A stretch of DNA of 64,000 bases from JACVRW01 sp036407035 (GCA_036407035.1 DASXAA010000219.1:1-64000); one strand, 5' to 3'; shown: positions 25,394-34,253, counted from the stretch's first letter. The notes: generated by a model not told the origin, from the letters alone. Numbers and translations: made by a program.

Positions 25394-25990
25394 GTGCTGC
25401 TCTACAACTCGCAGATCTCGGGCAACTGCTACAAGGTTCGGCTGCTGCTGGCCCACCTCGGCGTCGAGTACGAGCGTCGCGAGGTGGACGTGCTCGACCG
25501 CTCGGACCGGGGCGACCTGCTGGGGGACCTGAACCCGGCGCTGAGCGTCCCCACGCTCGTGCTCGACGACGGCCGGCCGCTCGGGGAGTCGAACGCGATT
25601 CTCTGCTACTTCGCCCGGGGCACGCCGTACCTCCCCGACGATCGCTACGAACGCGCACAGGCGCTGCAGTGGATGTTCTTCGAGCAGTACAGCCACGAGC
25701 CGTACATCGCGGTCGTGCGGTTCCTCGTGTCCTACTCGGGCGATCCTCCCGCCGAGGACGAGCTGGAGCCGAGGCGCAGCGCGGGCTACCGCGCGCTCGA
25801 CGCGATGGAGCGCCACCTCGAGGACAGGGCGTTCCTCGTCGGCGAGGACTTCACCGTCGCGGACATCTCGCTCTACGCCTACACGCACGTGGCGGACGAG
25901 GGCGGCTTCGACCTCGGCGGGTACCCCGCCGTGCGCGCCTGGCTCGACCGGGTTGCAGCGCAGCCGGGGCACGTCCCGATGGCGGCCTGA
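25394..25990 (+). CDS. Glutathione S-transferase family protein
   Basis: 198 residues: LLYNSQISGNCYKVRLLLAHLGVEYERREVD with the active-site Ser/Cys region, NPALSVPTLVLDDGRPLGESNAILCYFARG (cis-Pro and Glu-Ser ligand contacts), and a helical domain with FLVGEDFTVADISLYAYTH. It starts at GTG 25394, 11 bases after mobA. It is a detoxification-type transferase or thiol reductase. The sequence differs clearly from the GST at 22503-23192. Confidence 0.9.
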   Translation: MLLYNSQISGNCYKVRLLLAHLGVEYERREVDVLDRSDRGDLLGDLNPALSVPTLVLDDGRPLGESNAILCYFARGTPYLPDDRYERAQALQWMFFEQYSHEPYIAVVRFLVSYSGDPPAEDELEPRRSAGYRALDAMERHLEDRAFLVGEDFTVADISLYAYTHVADEGGFDLGGYPAVRAWLDRVAAQPGHVPMAA

Positions 25991-26085
25991 CGCGGGGCGC
26001 AATTCCTCCGGTGGGCGCCCGAAAACCCTAGTGTTGCGGCTGGGAATCTCCTGCGGCACATTCGATCCCGACAAGGAGGACGAAC

Positions 26086-26451
26086 ATGGCGGACAAGGTG
26101 GTGATCAACCTGGCCACCGGACTCGAGGACGCCGAGCGCGTGACGATCGCGTTTCTGACCGGAGGCGCCGCGGTCGAGAAGGGCAAGACGGTGACGATGT
26201 TCCTGACCAAGGACGCGGTCCGGTTGGCACTCCCAGGCCACGCCGAGGGGGAGGCCTGCGACGGCTGCCCCCCGCTCGAGCGGCTGTTCCAGCAGTACGC
26301 GGACGGCGGCGGCGAGCTGCTCGTCTGCCCGATCTGCTTCGCCGCCCGCAAGCTCGACGAGTCCGAGCTGGTCGCCCACGCGCGCCTCGGCGGCGCCACG
26401 CCGCTGTGGGACTGGATCGGCGACGACGGCGCGACGGTCTTCAGCTACTGA
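26086..26451 (+). CDS. DsrE-family sulfur-relay-like protein
   Basis: 121 residues: KVVINLATGLEDAERVTIAFLTGGAAVEKGKTV followed by Cys-containing loops CDGCPP and CPICFAAR, then a C-terminal strand. The DsrE/TusD fold carries sulfane sulfur on cysteines, and this member has four cysteines in two CxxC pairs. AAGGAGG precedes the ATG. It lies 13 bases before the SBP56 gene, so the pair probably handle the same sulfur compound (inference). Confidence 0.85.
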   Translation: MADKVVINLATGLEDAERVTIAFLTGGAAVEKGKTVTMFLTKDAVRLALPGHAEGEACDGCPPLERLFQQYADGGGELLVCPICFAARKLDESELVAHARLGGATPLWDWIGDDGATVFSY

Positions 26452-26464
26452 CAGGAGACGAACG

Positions 26465-27796
26465 ATGAACCAAGAGCACAAGCCGGCCTCGTTCCACGCA
26501 TCGCCCACCGAGGCTTTGCAGGCGCCGGCCGAGGAGTTCCTGTACCTGGCGTGTCTGCACGAGGGGACGGGGGTGGAGGAGCCGGACTTCATCGCGGTGG
26601 TGGACGCTGCGAGCGGCGAGATCGTGCATGAGACGGCGATGCCGAACACGGGTGACGAGTTGCACCATTTCGGCTGGAATCGCTGTAGCTCTGCCTGCCA
26701 CGGGCCGGATCGCTCGCATCTGATCGTGCCGGGTTTCCGTTCGTCGCGGATCCACATCCTCGACGTTGCCTCCGACCCGCGCCAACCGCGGATCGAGAAG
26801 GTGATCGAGCCCGAGGAGGTGGTCGAGCAGACCGGTCTGACGCGGCCGCACACGGTGCATTGCATGCCGGGCGACAACGTCGTGATCAGCATGCTGGGCG
26901 ACAGCGAGGGCAATCGCGCCGGCGGTTTCGCGGTGCTCGATGCGAAGACGTTCGAGATCAAGGGGCGTTGGGAGAACGGTGGCGAGCGGCCGCCGTTCAA
27001 CTACGACTTCTGGTACCAGCCGCGTAAGAACGTGCTGGTCTCGTCCGAGTTCGGCGAGCCGAACGCCTATGAGCCGGGCTTCGACATCGAGGATGTCGGC
27101 GCCGGCCGCTATGGGCAGCGGCTGCACTTCTGGAACCTCGAGGAGCGGACGCTCGAGCAGACGATCGATTTGGGCGAGGCGGGGCTGATCCCGCTCGAGG
27201 TGCGCTGGCTGCACGACCCGGACGCCGACGAGGGCTTCGTCGGGGCGGCGCTGTCGAGCAACATGTTCCGCTGGCAGCGCCAGAACGGCTCCTACCAGGC
27301 CGACAAGGTGATCGACGTCGACAACGAGGAGCTCGAGGGCTGGCCGCTGCCGGGCGGCGTGCCGGGCCTGATCACGGACCTGTTGGTGTCGATGGACGAC
27401 CGCTTCCTCTACTTCTCCAACTGGCTCCACGGCGACCTGCGCCAGTACGACATCTCGGACCCCGCCAGCCCGAAGCTGACCGGCCAGGTATGGCTCGGCG
27501 GGCTGCTCGGCAAGCCGGGCGACGCGGGCCGCGAGCTGAACGGCGGCCCGCAGATGATCCAGCTGTCGCTCGACGGCCGCCGCCTGTACGTGACGAACTC
27601 GCTCTACTCGACCTGGGACAACCAGTTCTACCCCGGCCTGCGCTCCTGGATGCTGCGCGTCAACTGCGACCCGGACGGCGGCATGGAGGTCGACCCCGAC
27701 TTCTTCGTCGACCTCGACGACCGCCCCGGCGGCCCCGCCCGCGCCCACGAGGTGCGACTGCAGGGCGGCGACTGCACCACCGAGATATTCCAGTGA
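26465..27796 (+). CDS. SBP56 selenium-binding protein / methanethiol oxidase family
   Basis: 443 residues of a seven-bladed propeller. Typical blocks are FLYLACLHEGTGVEEPDF, ELHHFGWNRCSSACHG, RPHTVHCMPGDNVVIS, and SLDGRRLYVTNSLYSTWDNQFYP. The histidines and the Cys near residue 75 match the metal site of the family. Bacterial members oxidise methanethiol to formaldehyde, sulfide and peroxide using copper. GACAGGAGACGAACG precedes the ATG. It is preceded by DsrE and followed, with a GTGA overlap, by a small membrane protein. Confidence 0.93.
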   Translation: MNQEHKPASFHASPTEALQAPAEEFLYLACLHEGTGVEEPDFIAVVDAASGEIVHETAMPNTGDELHHFGWNRCSSACHGPDRSHLIVPGFRSSRIHILDVASDPRQPRIEKVIEPEEVVEQTGLTRPHTVHCMPGDNVVISMLGDSEGNRAGGFAVLDAKTFEIKGRWENGGERPPFNYDFWYQPRKNVLVSSEFGEPNAYEPGFDIEDVGAGRYGQRLHFWNLEERTLEQTIDLGEAGLIPLEVRWLHDPDADEGFVGAALSSNMFRWQRQNGSYQADKVIDVDNEELEGWPLPGGVPGLITDLLVSMDDRFLYFSNWLHGDLRQYDISDPASPKLTGQVWLGGLLGKPGDAGRELNGGPQMIQLSLDGRRLYVTNSLYSTWDNQFYPGLRSWMLRVNCDPDGGMEVDPDFFVDLDDRPGGPARAHEVRLQGGDCTTEIFQ

Positions 27797-28023
27797 TCGA
27801 CGTCCCGCTCGCCCACATCGGAGGGATGCCGGTCGAGGAGACGCTCGGCATGTACGGGCCGGGACTCCTGCTCGCCGCCGGCGCGGCGACCGCGTCGCTC
27901 AGCGCGCGCGTGCGCCGCCTCCGGCGGCGGGCGTCAGGCGTCGGTGTCGCACGCGTACCGGAAGGGCGAGGTGTTGAGCTTGCCGGTGGCCGCGATCTCC
28001 CGGACCGCGGCGCCGTCGAGTAG
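27793..28023 (+). CDS. Small membrane protein downstream of SBP56
   Basis: 76 residues from a GTG that overlaps the SBP56 stop (GTGA). The N-terminal VIDVPLAHIGGMPVEETLGMYGP is followed by one short helix (LLLAAGAATASLSA) and Arg-rich sequence. Similar short proteins ending soon after the arginines occur in actinobacteria. The last 30 residues overlap the opposite-strand gene ending at 27934 and may not be conserved. Function is unknown. Confidence 0.6.
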   Translation: MIDVPLAHIGGMPVEETLGMYGPGLLLAAGAATASLSARVRRLRRRASGVGVARVPEGRGVELAGGRDLPDRGAVE

Positions 28024-29034
28024 CCGGAACCGCGCCTGGAAGTGAGCGCTCGTCGGGTAGCCGACCCAGATCGGCACGATCAGCGTCTGGGTGTCGGTGT
28101 CCTCGACGCGTAGGTCGATCGTCGTGCCCGTGCCGACCAGCAGTGCGCCCTCCACGTCCGGGTTGTAGAGGGCGTACTGCAGGCGCGGTCGCCGGTCGCG
28201 ATAGCCGTCGAGGGCGACCTCGAGCCAGACGACGAGGCCGACCTCGCGGCGGTCGATCATGGGGATCCGGCGCACGTCGGCGCCTGTCTTCTGCGCGTAC
28301 TCGCCGCGGGTGATGCGCGCGAGCACCTCGCGCACGGCGAGGTTCGCCCGCGTCGTGGGCGGCTCGCGCACGCCGGCGCCGGGGATGAACTGCACGGCCA
28401 GGCCCGCCAGCCCGCTGACGATCGCGACCAGCGTGGCGGTCACCTCGAGCGGGCGAAGGGCGGCCTCCCGCTCGGGCTTCCTCCGCTTGAGCACGTAGAC
28501 GCCGATCGCGATCGCGGCGGCCGCCGCGCCCACGGCCAGGGCGATCCAGCCGTACGAGCCTCCCTCGTCGTTGCCCACCGAGCCGCCGACGGCGAGCATC
28601 TTGCTGTTGGGTGGCCGGTCCTTGCGCTTGCAAGTGTTCGCGGCCTCCGCCTCCTTCACGCTCACCGGTCGCATGGCCGGGTTGCCGAAGCCCGGGTTGC
28701 GCCGGCTGGCCTGCTCGTCGTCGGGATCGCCGTCGGGGACCTCCTCGGGGACGGTCTCCGCCCGCACGGTCTCGGTCTCCGTGGGGGTCGTCTCCGTCGC
28801 CGGTGGGGCGTCCGACAGAGGCAGCTCGGGTGCGACCACCAGGTCGGGGTTCACGATCGGCCCGGCCTGCCCGAGCGCCGCCGGCGGCGCGATCGCAAGG
28901 AGGAGCGCGCTCCCGGCCGCGGCGAGGAGCGTGCGCGCGGCGCCACTCCTGGACGGGTGTTCTCTACCGATGGAGACAACTTGAACACTTTTCGGTGGCG
29001 TGATCAAGCAGACCCCAAACGCCGCAGGGCCCAC
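27934..29034 (-). CDS. Membrane protein with proline/threonine-rich exported segment
   Basis: About 366 residues. A first hydrophobic segment (AARTLLAAAGSALLLAIAPPAALG) is followed by an acidic Thr/Glu-rich stretch. A membrane helix (YGWIALAVGAAAAAIAIGVYVL), basic KRRKPERE, another helix (VTATLVAIVSGLAGLAVQF) and a soluble C-terminal domain (from ANLAVREVLARITRGEYA) come next. Function is unknown. The start is uncertain: the frame runs up to 29124, but that would cover the palindrome at 29046-29061. GTG at 29034 or TTG at 29007 are more likely. Confidence 0.7.
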   Translation of the reverse strand: MGPAAFGVCLITPPKSVQVVSIGREHPSRSGAARTLLAAAGSALLLAIAPPAALGQAGPIVNPDLVVAPELPLSDAPPATETTPTETETVRAETVPEEVPDGDPDDEQASRRNPGFGNPAMRPVSVKEAEAANTCKRKDRPPNSKMLAVGGSVGNDEGGSYGWIALAVGAAAAAIAIGVYVLKRRKPEREAALRPLEVTATLVAIVSGLAGLAVQFIPGAGVREPPTTRANLAVREVLARITRGEYAQKTGADVRRIPMIDRREVGLVVWLEVALDGYRDRRPRLQYALYNPDVEGALLVGTGTTIDLRVEDTDTQTLIVPIWVGYPTSAHFQARFRLLDGAAVREIAATGKLNTSPFRYACDTDA

Positions 29035-29045
29035 CGTCAGGGGCA

Positions 29046-29061
29046 ACTGGTCTAGACCAGT
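29046..29061. promoter_or_regulatory. DasR-type (dre) operator
   Basis: ACTGGTCTAGACCAGT is a perfect 16-base palindrome and equals the consensus of the dre site bound by DasR/NagR GntR-family repressors, which respond to amino-sugar phosphates in Streptomyces. It lies 53 bases before the GH20 hexosaminidase start, with a possible -10 (TACATT, 29067-29072) just after. The regulator gene is not in the window. Confidence 0.85.
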
Positions 29062-29114
29062 CTTGCTACATTGGCGCGACCCCAACAGCTCGCAGCGCGG
29101 GAGGAGGATGCGCG

Positions 29115-30677
29115 ATGACTGCAAGGTGGTTCGTCGTAGGCCTGGTGGGAGTGATGCTCCTCGCCATGGCGGGACCGGCGGCGGCGTCGGTGGACGTGAT
29201 CCCGAAGCCGGCCTCGGTCGAGCAGCGGGCGCACGATTCCTTCGCGCTGACCGCGGACACGAGGATCGTCGTGAGGCACCGCTCGCGGGATGCCGCCCCG
29301 GTGGCGGGTGACCTCGCGAGGCTGCTCCGCCGGTCGACCGGATACCGGCTGCCGGTCGTCTGGAAGTCGAACCGCCACCACCCCGAGATCTCCCTGAAGC
29401 TCACGCGGTCGCAGCCGGTCGGACGCGAGGGTTACGTCCTGCGCACGTCGCGCCACGAAGTGCGCATCAAGGCGCGCACCGCGGCGGGCCTCTACCACGG
29501 CGTGCAGACCTTGCGCCAGCTGCTGCCCGCGAAGGTCGAGAGCGGCACGGCCCGGCCCGGCCCGTGGCGGGTGCCGGGAGTGCGCATCCAGGACGAGCCG
29601 CGCTTCCGCTGGCGCGGCGCCCACCTGGACGTGTCGCGCCACTTCTTCTCCGTGCCCGAGGTCGAGCGCTACATCGACCTGATCTCGCAGTACAAGGACA
29701 ACGTCCTCCACCTGCACCTGAGCGACGACCAGGGCTGGCGGATCGTGATCGACAGCTGGCCGCGGCTCGCCACCTTCGGTGGCAGCACCGAGGTCGGCGG
29801 CGGCCCCGGCGGCTACTACACGAAGCGCGACTACCGCGAGATCGTCCGCTACGCGGCCGAGCACTACATCACGGTCGTCCCGGAGATCGATACGCCGGGC
29901 CACACCAACGCCGCGCTCGCCTCGTACGCGGACCTGAACTGCGACGGCATGGCGCCGCCGCTGTACACGGGCACCGACGTCGGCTTCAGCTCGCTCTGCG
30001 TCGACAAGGAGATCACCTACCGCTTCCTCGACGACGTGGTCCGCGAGCTCGCCGCACTCACGCCGGGCGCGTACCTGCACATGGGCGGCGACGAGGCGCA
30101 CTCCACGACGGAGGCCGACTACAAGCAGTTCATCCAGCGCCTCCAGGGCATCGTCACCACCCACGACAAGCGGCTGATCGGCTGGGAGGAGATCGTGCAG
30201 GCGCCGCCGCTGCCGCCCGGCACGCTGGCCCAGCACTGGAGCCCGGCCACCGGCTCCGAGCCGGGCACCGAGCTGGCGCGAGAGGCGGTGGCGCAGGGCG
30301 TAAAGCTCGTGATGTCGCCGGCCAACCACGCCTACCTCGACATGAAGTACGACGAGAACACGCCGCTCGGCCTCTCGTGGGCCGGGTTCGTCGAGGTGCG
30401 CGACTCGTACGAGTGGGACCCCGCCACGATCGTCGACGGGGTCGGCGAGAACGACGTCGAAGGAGTGGAGTCGGCGCTCTGGAGCGAGACGCTCGAGGAC
30501 ATCTCCGACATCGAGTTCATGGCGTTCCCGCGCCTGCCCGGCATCGCGGAGATCGGATGGTCGCCGCGCACCGGCCGCAACTGGGACGAGTACCGGCTGC
30601 GGCTGGCCGCGCAGGCACCGCGGTGGGAGATCGAGGGCGTGAACTTCTACCGCTCGCCCCAGGTGCCGTGGCGATGA
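29115..30677 (+). CDS. Secreted beta-N-acetylhexosaminidase, GH20
   Basis: 520 residues: signal peptide (about 1-25), a GH20b-like alpha/beta domain (to about 150), then the catalytic barrel starting FRWRGAHLDVSRHFFSV. The catalytic Asp-Glu pair is in HMGGDEAHST (near 322-330). Other substrate residues are in HLHLSDDQGWRI, PEIDTPGHTNAA and GWEEIV. It releases terminal GlcNAc/GalNAc from chitin-like or wall glycans by substrate-assisted catalysis. GGGAGGAGG precedes the ATG. The GH3 gene overlaps its stop (ATGA), and the dre operator lies upstream. Confidence 0.95.
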   Translation: MTARWFVVGLVGVMLLAMAGPAAASVDVIPKPASVEQRAHDSFALTADTRIVVRHRSRDAAPVAGDLARLLRRSTGYRLPVVWKSNRHHPEISLKLTRSQPVGREGYVLRTSRHEVRIKARTAAGLYHGVQTLRQLLPAKVESGTARPGPWRVPGVRIQDEPRFRWRGAHLDVSRHFFSVPEVERYIDLISQYKDNVLHLHLSDDQGWRIVIDSWPRLATFGGSTEVGGGPGGYYTKRDYREIVRYAAEHYITVVPEIDTPGHTNAALASYADLNCDGMAPPLYTGTDVGFSSLCVDKEITYRFLDDVVRELAALTPGAYLHMGGDEAHSTTEADYKQFIQRLQGIVTTHDKRLIGWEEIVQAPPLPPGTLAQHWSPATGSEPGTELAREAVAQGVKLVMSPANHAYLDMKYDENTPLGLSWAGFVEVRDSYEWDPATIVDGVGENDVEGVESALWSETLEDISDIEFMAFPRLPGIAEIGWSPRTGRNWDEYRLRLAAQAPRWEIEGVNFYRSPQVPWR

Positions 30678-32518
30678 TTCCCCGGCGACTCCTGCTCCCG
30701 CTCCTCGTGCTGGGCCTCGCGCTCGCGGCGCTGCCTCCGGCAGCGGCCGCGAGCGTCCGGCACGGCGGTTGGATCGACTCGAAGCTGCGCCGGATGTCGC
30801 TCGAGGAGAAGGTCGGCCAGCTGTTCGTCGCGAACGTCTACGGGCGCTCGGCCGACACGACCGATCCGGACGACGTCGCCGCCAACCAGGCGATGTACGG
30901 GCCGGACATCCGCAACGCCCGTGACCTGATCCGGCGCTACAGGATCGGCGGGATCGTCTACTTCCGCTGGACCCACAACCTGGGCGAGCCGGAGCAGATC
31001 GCCCGCCTCTCGAACGGGATCCAGCTGGCGGCCCTGCGCCATGGCGCGCACGTCCCGCTGCTGATCTCGACCGACGAGGAGCACGGCGTGGTCTCGCGCG
31101 TGTGGTCGCCGGCAACGGAGTTCCCGGGGAACATGACGGTCGGCGCGACCCGCCGGCCTCGCGACGCGTTCGACACCGGAGCGGTCACGGCGAGCGAGCT
31201 GAGGGCGCTCGGCATCAACCAGAACTACGCGCCGGTCGCCGACGTGAACGTGAACCCGCTCAACCCGGTGATCGGCGTGCGCTCGTTCGGGGAGAACCCG
31301 GGGCTCGTGTCCGAGATGACGGCCGCCGCGGTCAGGGGCACCCAGGGCGAGGGCGAGATCGCGACGCTCAAGCACTTCCCCGGCCACGGCGACACCGTGA
31401 CCGACAGCCACACCGGCGTGCCGTGGATCTTCCACGACAGGCAGCGGTGGGAGCAGACCGACGCGCCGCCGTTCCGCGCCGGAATCGCGGCCGGCGTGGA
31501 CGTGATCATGACCGCGCACGTGATCATGCCCGAGCTCCAGAGCGACTGTGACGTGGACACCCAGGAGGGCTGCGATCCGGCCACGCTCGACCCGGAGATC
31601 CTCACCGGGCTGCTGCGGGACGAGCTCGGCTTCCGCGGCGTCGTCGTCACCGACGCGCTCAACATGGCGGGCGTGCGCGAGAAGTACGGCGACGACCGCG
31701 TCCCGGTGCTGGCGCTGAAGGCCGGCGCCGACATGCCGATGATGGTCGACCAGCCGACCGACACCGTGAGCCTCGAGGTCGCGTACCGCGCGGTGCTCGA
31801 CGCCGTGAGGAGCGGCGAGCTGAGCGAGCGCCGGATCGACCAGTCCGTGCGCCGCGTGCTCGCGCTGAAGAAGAAGCGCGGGCTGCTCAGGCACCCGCTC
31901 GTCAGCCCGCGCAAGGCGGAGCGCCGACTGGGCACGCGCTCGCACGTGGCGACGGCGGAGCGGGTGGCCGGCGACGGCGTGACGCTGATCCGCAACGACG
32001 CCGGGCTCCTGCCCCTCGGCCCCGCGGCGGGCCGGCGCGTGCTCGTGACGGGCTACCGCCTGGTGTCCGAGAGCACGGACGCCCGGCCGGCGGAGCACCT
32101 CGCGGCGGCGCTAGGGCGCCTCGGATTCGCGACCGACCTCTTCGAGACCGGCACGGCGCCGTCCGCCGCGGCGATCGCCGGCGCGGTCGAGAGGGCGGGG
32201 GCCAGCGACCTGGTGGTGGTGGCGACCGCGAACGCCTCAGGCTCGGCATCGCAGCAGCGGCTGGTGAACGCCCTGGTAGGGACCGGCAAGCCCGTGGCGG
32301 TGGTCGCGACCCGCAACCCGTACGACATCGCGAACCTGCCGCAGGTGCGCACCTACCTGGCCACGTACTCGTGGACGAGGCCGGCGATGAACGCGACGGC
32401 GCGCGTGCTCGCGGGGGAGACCAACCCGACCGGCAGGCTGCCGGTGCACATCCCGGCCGCGGACGACCCGACCGCAACGCTGTACCCGTACGGGTTCGGC
32501 CTGGGCTACGGGGGTTAG
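30674..32518 (+). CDS. Secreted GH3 beta-N-acetylhexosaminidase-like enzyme
   Basis: 614 residues: signal peptide (LLLPLLVLGLALAALPPAAAA), a GH3 barrel (about 30-400) and the second GH3 alpha/beta domain (to 614). The NagZ signature is KHFPGHGDTVTDSH near 233, supplying the mobile His-Asp acid/base pair. The nucleophile is Asp in VVVTDALNMAGV (near 327). It likely removes GlcNAc from muropeptides or chitooligomers outside the cell. The ATG overlaps the GH20 stop, so one transcript makes two enzymes for related bonds. Confidence 0.93.
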   Translation: MIPRRLLLPLLVLGLALAALPPAAAASVRHGGWIDSKLRRMSLEEKVGQLFVANVYGRSADTTDPDDVAANQAMYGPDIRNARDLIRRYRIGGIVYFRWTHNLGEPEQIARLSNGIQLAALRHGAHVPLLISTDEEHGVVSRVWSPATEFPGNMTVGATRRPRDAFDTGAVTASELRALGINQNYAPVADVNVNPLNPVIGVRSFGENPGLVSEMTAAAVRGTQGEGEIATLKHFPGHGDTVTDSHTGVPWIFHDRQRWEQTDAPPFRAGIAAGVDVIMTAHVIMPELQSDCDVDTQEGCDPATLDPEILTGLLRDELGFRGVVVTDALNMAGVREKYGDDRVPVLALKAGADMPMMVDQPTDTVSLEVAYRAVLDAVRSGELSERRIDQSVRRVLALKKKRGLLRHPLVSPRKAERRLGTRSHVATAERVAGDGVTLIRNDAGLLPLGPAAGRRVLVTGYRLVSESTDARPAEHLAAALGRLGFATDLFETGTAPSAAAIAGAVERAGASDLVVVATANASGSASQQRLVNALVGTGKPVAVVATRNPYDIANLPQVRTYLATYSWTRPAMNATARVLAGETNPTGRLPVHIPAADDPTATLYPYGFGLGYGG

Positions 32519-32967
32519 CGCTCGCGCGGCGACGCGTGCGCGCGGCTCGAGCTGTGCGGCGCCGGCGGGCGCCGCGCGGCTTCGAGCGCCTCCTCCCGCG
32601 TGGCGTACTCCCTCACCTCGACGATCCGGTCGTCGTCGCCGAACGCGTACACGCAGGCGTAGTGGATCTCGCTGGTGACCTGGCTGCCCTTGCCGGTGCC
32701 GATCCCTACCTGGACGCAGACAAGGCGGTCGCCCACCTCGATCGCCTCCTCGATCTTGCTCGCCCCGGTGTCGAAGTCGAAGCTGTCGAGCCAGTCCTGC
32801 ATGTAGCGCCGCACGCCCTGGTGGCCGCGGTACGTGCCGGAGTCGGGCGCGCCCTCGATCGTCGTCCAGACGATCTCGGGGTCGAGCAGCTCGAAGACGA
32901 CGTCGAAGTCGCCGCGGGCCCAGCCATCGTTGTAGAGGCGCGCGACGAGGCTCAGCCGCTCGAACAT
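32515..32967 (-). CDS. SnoaL-like / NTF2-fold protein
   Basis: About 150 residues: FERLSLVARLYNDGWARGDFDVVFELLDPEIVW, TYRGHQGVRRYMQDWLDSF and VREYATREEALEAA, the cone-shaped SnoaL pattern. Members are small-molecule isomerases, hydrolases or mere binders; none can be chosen here. Its stop overlaps the end of the convergent GH3 gene. The ATG at 32967 abuts GGAGG directly, an unusually short spacing, so a slightly later start is possible. Confidence 0.82.
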   Translation of the reverse strand: MFERLSLVARLYNDGWARGDFDVVFELLDPEIVWTTIEGAPDSGTYRGHQGVRRYMQDWLDSFDFDTGASKIEEAIEVGDRLVCVQVGIGTGKGSQVTSEIHYACVYAFGDDDRIVEVREYATREEALEAARRPPAPHSSSRAHASPRER

Positions 32968-33013
32968 CCTCCGATTGTGCCGGATCGCCTTCGCGGACCC
33001 GCCGAGGCCCACT

Positions 33014-33058
33014 CCCGCGGCGCCGCCCGCTCGTCCCTGAGCGAGGCGGCACCGCGGG
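33014..33058 (-). terminator. Strong GC hairpin after the 33132-33899 gene
   Basis: CCCGCGG (33014-33020) with GCCGCCCGCTC (33022-33032) folds onto GAGCGAGGCGGC (33039-33050) and CCGCGGG (33052-33058), around the loop GTCCCT, with few mismatches. It stands 74 bases past the stop on the reverse strand, before the SnoaL-like gene. It has no T-run, as is common in GC-rich actinobacteria. Confidence 0.55.
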
Positions 33059-33131
33059 TCCGGGCTCCCCCCGGAGCGTCGCGTTGGCAGCGGCGCGTTT
33101 ACTTCCCCCGGCGCGCCGCTGCGGTGGACGC

Positions 33132-33899
33132 CTACCGCCTGCAGGAGATCGCCGTGTCGACCGTCTTGTCGGGAACCTCGATGTAGCTGAAGATGCCGCG
33201 CGTCGGGGCCTTGCCGCCCTTCGGGCACTTGAAGGCCTCGATGTACCCGCGCATGCGGCCCTTGTGCTTGATGCTCGCCTTGACGGTCGTGGTGAAGAAG
33301 ATCACGCCTGTGTGGAGGCCCGGCAGCGGCGTCTGGATGTTCTGCGGCACCGGGACGGTGAGCCTGTAGCCGTACTTGCCGTGCAGCTTCTTGAGCGGCG
33401 AGTTCAGCACGCCGCGGATCGACACCGGCGCGCTCGGGACGGAGAGGACGTAGAGCAGGACGCTCTTGCCCTTCGGGCCGTTGAACGCGGTCACGTCGGT
33501 CTTGACCTCGAGCGAGCCGACCTTGCCGATCGCACTGCCCTTGCCGATCTTCGACTGCTTGGGGCACTTGTTCGGGCCCTTGTTGAGCAGGATCGACTCC
33601 GTGCAGGACGGGAAGAAACGGCCGTTGGCGACGGCGGCGTTCGGGAAGAAGATCTGCGCCTGCTGGAGCGTCGGCGGCTGGCCCCCCGGCGGCACCGTAT
33701 CCGCGCCGGTCGTCACCTTGAGGGCGATCGGAGTCGGCTTTCCGCCCTTGAGCTTGTTCGGCTTCACGCTCGCCGAGAGCGTCTGCTCGAAGTTGGTGTT
33801 CACGGTCTGCGCGTAGGCGATGGCGCCGCCGACGGCGACCGCGATGAGGGCGAGCGGGATTAGAAACATACGCGTGTTCAAAGGCATGGCGCGCACCAT
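33132..33899 (-). CDS. Exported protein of unknown function
   Basis: About 255 residues with a signal anchor or peptide (TRMFLIPLALIAVAVGGAIAYAQ) and a beta-rich mature part. This contains repeated hydrophobic strands, two cysteines near FFPSCTE and NKCPKQSKIGKG, and a final FKCPKGGKAPTRGIF...SCRR. The four cysteines could form two disulfides. I believe similar proteins recur in Solirubrobacterales but have no function for them. ATG 33899 and ATG 33887 are both possible; neither has a strong ribosome site. Confidence 0.75.
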   Translation of the reverse strand: MVRAMPLNTRMFLIPLALIAVAVGGAIAYAQTVNTNFEQTLSASVKPNKLKGGKPTPIALKVTTGADTVPPGGQPPTLQQAQIFFPNAAVANGRFFPSCTESILLNKGPNKCPKQSKIGKGSAIGKVGSLEVKTDVTAFNGPKGKSVLLYVLSVPSAPVSIRGVLNSPLKKLHGKYGYRLTVPVPQNIQTPLPGLHTGVIFFTTTVKASIKHKGRMRGYIEAFKCPKGGKAPTRGIFSYIEVPDKTVDTAISCRR

Positions 33900-33911
33900 A
33901 GCCCACGCGGC

Positions 33912-34253
33912 TCAGCCGCGCAAGAGCAGATATACGAGCGTGGCCGCGAAGACGATCTGCCCGATGCCGAAGGCGACCCCGAGGCTGACCGCCCCGGCGA
34001 GCTCGGCGACCCCGACCGCGACCCCGAAGGCGGCGACGAGGATGAGGCACTGGGCGAAGCCGGAGAGGCCGAGGCGGCGTGGGGGAGGAGGACCGGGCGG
34101 CGCGCCCCGCCCGCGCGCCTGCTTCGCGTCCGGCCCGCGCGCCTGCTCGGCGGCGCGCTCGCCGCCCCGTGCGCGCTCCTCGGGCGGCTTCCCCCGCGCG
34201 CGCTCGTCCGGCTTCCCCCGCGCGCGCCCGCTCGGCTTCCGGCGCCGGCTCAC
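33912..34253 (-). CDS. Arg-rich membrane protein coupled to meaB
   Basis: 113 residues. The first 60 are built of imperfect basic repeats (GRARGKP, ERARGKP, ERARGGE, KQARGRG). Two hydrophobic helices follow (FAQCLILVAAFGVAVGVAELAGA and VAFGIGQIVFAATLVYLLL). GTG 34253 overlaps the meaB stop (GTGA). The function is unknown; the basic arm could bind nucleic acid or acidic lipid. Confidence 0.6.
   Translation of the reverse strand: MSRRRKPSGRARGKPDERARGKPPEERARGGERAAEQARGPDAKQARGRGAPPGPPPPRRLGLSGFAQCLILVAAFGVAVGVAELAGAVSLGVAFGIGQIVFAATLVYLLLRG

Noticed and set aside
29035..29124. N-terminal extension of the 27934 gene up to 29124
   Set aside because: It would overlap the DasR-type palindrome and the GH20 start, and the added residues do not look like coding sequence or a signal peptide.
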